A DNA stretch of 8,850 nt, from assembly GCA_016880505.1 (NCBI GenBank), contig JAEHDI010001061.1:1-8850 (forward strand), given 5' to 3'. Below are positions 5,359-8,850 of the stretch, piece after piece. Source of the stretch: Bryobacterales bacterium. GTDB taxonomy: Bacteria > Acidobacteriota > Terriglobia > Bryobacterales > Bryobacteraceae. Within the stretch, counting starts at the first letter, position 1, and every line of letters begins with the position of its first letter. The position numbers and the translations under genes were made by a program. The notes beneath the pieces were generated by a model. That model saw only the letters and a list, made by a program, of their open reading frames with translations, did no database searches and had not been told where the DNA came from.

Positions 5359-7806
5359 ATGGGTTCCAAGGACGTAGAACTGAACGCCGTCGACACGTAC
5401 GATTCCGCAAGTATTAAAGTCCTCGAAGGTCTCGAGGCTGTGCGCCTGCGGCCGGCGATGTATATCGGTTCGACGGGCGAGACCGGGCTTCACCACCTTG
5501 TCTACGAAGTCGTGGACAACTCGGTGGACGAGGCGCTGGCCGGTTTTTGCGACGAAATCAACGTCACAATCCACTTCGATAATTCCGTAACCGTCGTGGA
5601 CAACGGCCGTGGCATCCCGGTGGATATCCATGTGGAGGAAGGCATATCGGCCGCGACCGTCGTGATGACGAAGCTGCACGCCGGCGGCAAGTTCGATTCA
5701 AAGTCCTACAAGGTCTCCGGCGGCCTGCATGGGGTCGGTGTGAGTTGCGTCAACGCCCTTTCCGAACGACTGGAGCTCGAGATTTGGCGCCAGGGCTTCA
5801 CCTGGACACAGGAGTTCGAGCGGGGCAATCCCGTTGCCCCCCTGCAGAGAGCCGGCAAGGCCGGCCGCAAGACCGGTACGAAAGTAACTTTCAAGCCCGA
5901 CCCCACGATCATGGTTGTCACGGAGTTCAACTTCGACATCCTGTCGCAGCGACTCCGGGAGATCGCCTTCCTGAATAAGGGCCTGCGCATCACGATGACG
6001 GACGAGCGGGTCGATCCGCCGAAGGCTCACGAGTTCCAATACAACGGAGGGATCGCCGAGTTCATCAAGCACCTCAACCGCGGCAAGACCGTCCTTCACG
6101 ACAAGCCGATTGCTTTTGAGGGGGAGCGTGAGTTGCCCAACGGAGGCACGCTCACCATGGACGTGGCGCTCCAGTACAACGACAGCTACGCGGAAAACCT
6201 CTTCAGCTTCGCCAACAACATCAACACAGTGGACGGTGGCGCCCACCTCACCGGCTTTCGCAGCGCCTTGACACGGACCATCAACGCCTACGGGCAACAG
6301 GCCGGACTGTTCAAGGACGTCAGGGAAAACCTCACCGGAGATGACGTTCGTGAAGGCCTGACGGCCGTCGTGAGCGTGAAACTCCCGCAGCCGCAGTTCG
6401 AAGGCCAGACTAAGGGAAAGCTCAATAGCGACATCCAGGGGTTCGTGGTCCAGTTTGTCAATGAGAAGCTGAGCGAATACTTCGACAAGAATCCTTCGGT
6501 CATGCGCAAGATCGTCGGCAAGGCGATCGAGGCCTCCCGCGCACGAGAGGCCGCCCGCAAGGCCCGGGACCTCACCCGTCGCAAGGGCGCGCTCGACTCC
6601 GGAGGTCTTCCCGGCAAGCTTGCCGACTGCCAGGAGCGTGATCCCGAGCGGTGTGAGCTGTTCCTGGTCGAGGGCGAGTCCGCCGGCGGTACGGCCAAGG
6701 CGGGCCGCGACCGGCGCTACCAGGCCATCCTGCCTCTGAAGGGCAAGATCCTGAACGTCGAAAAGGCGCGCTACGACAAGATGCTCGGCCATGACGAGAT
6801 CCGTGCCATGATTACCGCCATCGGCACCGGCATCGGCAAAGAGGAAGGCGACTTCGACCTGGCCAAGCTTCGCTACGGGAAAATCATCATCATGACCGAC
6901 GCGGACGTCGACGGCTCGCACATCCGTACCTTGCTGCTGACGTTCTTCTTCCGCCACATGCAGGACCTGATCAATCGCGGACACGTCTTCGTGGCTCAAC
7001 CACCGCTCTACCGCATCAAGAAGGGCAAGAGCGAACGCTACATCAAGGACGAGAAGGAATTCATGCGGGAGATCCTGCGGCGCGCCACCGAGAACGTCGT
7101 GGTGGAGGTCAGCGCGCGCAACGGCTCTCCGTCACAGCGGCTTGAAGGCACGGAGCTGCGAAACTTTCTCATGGCGCTCGAGGAGTACCTCCAGATCTCG
7201 TCCAAGGCGGAGCGCAAGCTAAGGGACAGCCGCGCGGTAACCGTTGTCTCCGACCCCGAGCTGAAGATCGACTCCAAGTCGGATTTCGGCGACGAGAACA
7301 ACCTCAAGCCGTTGGCACGGGCGCTCGAGGCGGCCGGGATCCCCGCCGAGCTGAAACACGACGAGGAGCATTCGTCATGGATGGTTTCCTTCCGTGATTC
7401 GACGCACGCCGAGCGGACTATCGGCGTTGAACTCGCGGCCATGCCCGAATACCGCCGCCTGCGGTCTCTCGGCCGGCAGATCGGGCGATACAACCAGCCT
7501 CCCTTTGTCGTGGTCAAGGATTCCAGCCGGGTGATCCAGGAACACTGGCGCGGCCTGCTCGACTACGTCAAGGAAGAGGGCAAGAAGGACGCCTCCGTCC
7601 AGCGCTACAAGGGACTCGGCGAGATGAACGCTGACCAGTTGTGGGAAACCACCATGAACGCGGAGAAGCGGACGCTCCTCCGTGTCCGCCTCGAGGACGC
7701 GGTCGAGTGCGAGGAAATCTTCTCGACGCTGATGGGCGAGGACGTCGAGGCTCGCCGCAAATTCATCGAGGAAAACGCCCTCGACGTCCGAAACCTGGAC
7801 GTCTGA
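5359..7806 (+). CDS. gyrB: DNA gyrase subunit B
   Basis: The ATPase subunit of the GyrA2GyrB2 topoisomerase that introduces negative supercoils. The product has 815 residues. The GHKL ATPase domain shows EVVDNSVDEA (E50 probable catalytic base, N54 Mg ligand), DNGRGIP (81-87) and GGLHGVG (121-127). The transducer domain carries QTK (350-352), whose Lys contacts ATP. The TOPRIM domain has EGESAGG (438-444) and DADVDGSH (D514, D516, D518) as metal-binding acidic residues, followed by PLYRIKKGK. The C-terminal RYKGLGEMN (749-757) is intact. Between about 572 and 745 there is an insertion of roughly 170 residues, as in E. coli-type GyrB; this explains the length compared with about 640 residues in forms lacking it. 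The 'DNSVDEA', 'YKGLGEMN' and QTK context favours GyrB over ParE, as does location beside dnaN. gyrA is not in the window. Confidence 0.96.
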   Translation: MGSKDVELNAVDTYDSASIKVLEGLEAVRLRPAMYIGSTGETGLHHLVYEVVDNSVDEALAGFCDEINVTIHFDNSVTVVDNGRGIPVDIHVEEGISAATVVMTKLHAGGKFDSKSYKVSGGLHGVGVSCVNALSERLELEIWRQGFTWTQEFERGNPVAPLQRAGKAGRKTGTKVTFKPDPTIMVVTEFNFDILSQRLREIAFLNKGLRITMTDERVDPPKAHEFQYNGGIAEFIKHLNRGKTVLHDKPIAFEGERELPNGGTLTMDVALQYNDSYAENLFSFANNINTVDGGAHLTGFRSALTRTINAYGQQAGLFKDVRENLTGDDVREGLTAVVSVKLPQPQFEGQTKGKLNSDIQGFVVQFVNEKLSEYFDKNPSVMRKIVGKAIEASRAREAARKARDLTRRKGALDSGGLPGKLADCQERDPERCELFLVEGESAGGTAKAGRDRRYQAILPLKGKILNVEKARYDKMLGHDEIRAMITAIGTGIGKEEGDFDLAKLRYGKIIIMTDADVDGSHIRTLLLTFFFRHMQDLINRGHVFVAQPPLYRIKKGKSERYIKDEKEFMREILRRATENVVVEVSARNGSPSQRLEGTELRNFLMALEEYLQISSKAERKLRDSRAVTVVSDPELKIDSKSDFGDENNLKPLARALEAAGIPAELKHDEEHSSWMVSFRDSTHAERTIGVELAAMPEYRRLRSLGRQIGRYNQPPFVVVKDSSRVIQEHWRGLLDYVKEEGKKDASVQRYKGLGEMNADQLWETTMNAEKRTLLRVRLEDAVECEEIFSTLMGEDVEARRKFIEENALDVRNLDV

Positions 7807-7816
7807 CCGGCAAGTG

Positions 7817-7836
7817 GCACAGCCTTCAGGCTGTGC
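7817..7836. terminator. 8-bp perfect hairpin between gyrB and alr, possible bidirectional terminator or REP-like palindrome
   Basis: GCACAGCC (7817-7824), loop TTCA (7825-7828), GGCTGTGC (7829-7836): an exact 8-bp stem beginning 10 bases after the gyrB stop. On the plus strand TTCGGGTTTT follows, a weak T-tract. On the minus strand no T-run follows. The alr stop codon (TGA, 7826-7828 reversed) lies in the loop. It could terminate gyrB transcription or be a member of a dispersed palindromic repeat family. Confidence 0.5.
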
Positions 7837-8850
7837 TTCGGGTTTTCACCACTCCCTGTTGCACGTACACCCGCTTCACCCGTACGTTGATCCCGCACAG
7901 CACGCTGTACGAAATCGTCCCTGCCGCGCGCGCGATCTGCTGCGCGTCCAGCGACACCTCACCCTCGCTTCCCAGAAGCGTCACCGCGTCCCCCGGCTTC
8001 ACCTCCGGTGACTGCGACACGTCGATCGTCGTCAGGTCCATCGATACCGCCCCGATCACCGGCGCTAACCTGCCCCCCGCGATCACCTTCCCCTTGTTGG
8101 ACAGCCTGTGCGGAAACCCATCCGCGTAACCCACAGCCAGAACCGCGATCCGCATCGGCCGCGGGGCGCGGAACATGCCGCCGTAACCGATCAGTGCTCC
8201 CTCCGGCACGTCCTTCACGGCAAGGATCGTCGCCTTCCAGGAAAGCGCCGGCTTCACGTTCAGGATCCGCTTCGGAGCTTCGCCGCGCGCCGGCGACACG
8301 TACCCGTAAATGGCGTGGCCCGCCCGCACCATGTTGCCCCACGCCTCTCGCCGCGGGAATGCGATTGGATTCGTGCTCGATAGGTGCAGCCACACCGGAG
8401 CGACGCCGGCGGCGCGCAGGGTCGCCAACACGTTGCGGTACGCTTCGACCTGCCTGTCCGTTTGTTGGCTCGTGTAATCGGCCGAGGACGCGAAGTGCGT
8501 CATCAAGCCTTCGAGCTGGGCGTGGCGGGCTGCCTGCACCGCAGCCGCGATCTCACGGGCCGGCGCCTGCGTGCCGAGGCGCCCCATCCCCGTATCCAGC
8601 TTGAGGTGATAGCACAGCGGGGCGCCCACGCGTGCGGCGAAACGGTCGAACTCGGCGACGTCCGAGAGCGAATGGATTACCGGCGTCAGGTCATGCTCGA
8701 GTAGCGCCTCTCGTTCGAACGGCAGGAAGTCCGCCATCACCACGATCCGTGCACCGATGCCCGCCCGGCGAAGCGCGGCGCCCTCCCCGACGTTGCTTAC
8801 CGCCAGCCACCGTGCCCCTTCGGCCTCCAGTCTCCGCGAGATCTCCCCGG
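7826..8850 (-). CDS. alr: Alanine racemase, N-terminus cut by window edge
   Basis: A PLP-dependent racemase that makes D-alanine for peptidoglycan. The reading frame stays open to the right edge. The residues upstream of the GTG at 8743 (GARWLAV, then EGAALRRAGIGARIVV) are typical alanine racemase sequence, so 8743 is not the true start and the gene continues outside. Counting from the GTG at 8743, the motifs are HLKLDTGMGRLG (46-57; K48 is the probable carbamylated Lys), MTHFASS (81-87), VRAGHAIYGY (139-148; R140 probably contacts the PLP ring), IGYGGMF with Y187 as the probable catalytic Tyr, GYADGF (205-210), GAVSMD (231-236) and the usual near-terminal RVYV (291-294). The PLP-binding Lys lies off the window. 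About 11 extra residues follow RVYV, the last few encoded by a palindrome. It is convergent with gyrB, with 19 bp between stops. Confidence 0.95.
   Translation of the reverse strand, partial: GEISRRLEAEGARWLAVSNVGEGAALRRAGIGARIVVMADFLPFEREALLEHDLTPVIHSLSDVAEFDRFAARVGAPLCYHLKLDTGMGRLGTQAPAREIAAAVQAARHAQLEGLMTHFASSADYTSQQTDRQVEAYRNVLATLRAAGVAPVWLHLSSTNPIAFPRREAWGNMVRAGHAIYGYVSPARGEAPKRILNVKPALSWKATILAVKDVPEGALIGYGGMFRAPRPMRIAVLAVGYADGFPHRLSNKGKVIAGGRLAPVIGAVSMDLTTIDVSQSPEVKPGDAVTLLGSEGEVSLDAQQIARAAGTISYSVLCGINVRVKRVYVQQGVVKTRSTA

Noticed and set aside
5698..6999. 433-codon open frame antisense to gyrB
   Set aside because: It lies wholly opposite the conserved gyrB frame and encodes low-complexity Val/Asp/Leu/Gly-rich sequence with no recognisable motif. 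Long antisense frames are common in GC-rich genes.
8008..8604. 198-codon plus-strand frame opposite alr
   Set aside because: The product is Arg/Pro/Ser-rich, typical of a shadow frame; the minus strand shows all alanine racemase motifs.
1..8850. CRISPR array, insertion sequence, prophage or toxin-antitoxin genes
   Set aside because: No regularly spaced repeats, transposase motifs, terminal inverted repeats or small paired ORFs are visible; the window is nearly filled by conserved single-copy genes.

Overview
This window looks like the chromosomal replication-initiation region of a GC-rich, Gram-negative-type bacterium. The core is dnaA, dnaN and gyrB, all on the plus strand. I infer an Acidobacteriota-like organism (for example the Bryobacterales/Solibacter group). 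The basis is the GC-rich third codon positions, a lipoprotein carrying a glycoside-hydrolase-like barrel plus a trimerisation-type domain, and the overall protein character. That placement is a guess from sequence style, not a database result.

Layout: (1) The left edge holds the 5' half of a tRNA-Gly(GCC) on the minus strand, with its own good sigma-70-type promoter. (2) Diverging from it is a 703-residue predicted lipoprotein related to glycoside-hydrolase-like proteins (153-2264). (3) A 329-bp gene-free leader precedes dnaA; it is rich in short inverted repeats and has a DnaA-box-like site near the dnaA start. (4) dnaA (2594-3916) is followed by a 243-bp gap with two mirror-image DnaA-box-like sites, an AT-rich stretch and a probable dnaN promoter. 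This gap is the best oriC candidate here. (5) dnaN (4160-5275) and gyrB (5359-7806) follow, 83 bp apart, with no recF between them. (6) A 3'-terminal part of alr (alanine racemase) converges on gyrB from the minus strand. An exact 8-bp-stem hairpin lies between the two and contains the alr stop codon.

The genes fit together as a replication start module: DnaA opens the origin, DnaN is the sliding clamp, and GyrB is the ATPase subunit that relieves supercoiling. The lipoprotein and Alr are envelope-related neighbours with no evident functional link to replication.

I found no clear sign of a new multi-gene system. The notable points are small-scale: the palindrome that ends alr, the paired box-like sites and inverted-repeat clusters around dnaA, an atypical residue in the DnaA DNA-recognition signature, and a palindrome over the tRNA promoter.
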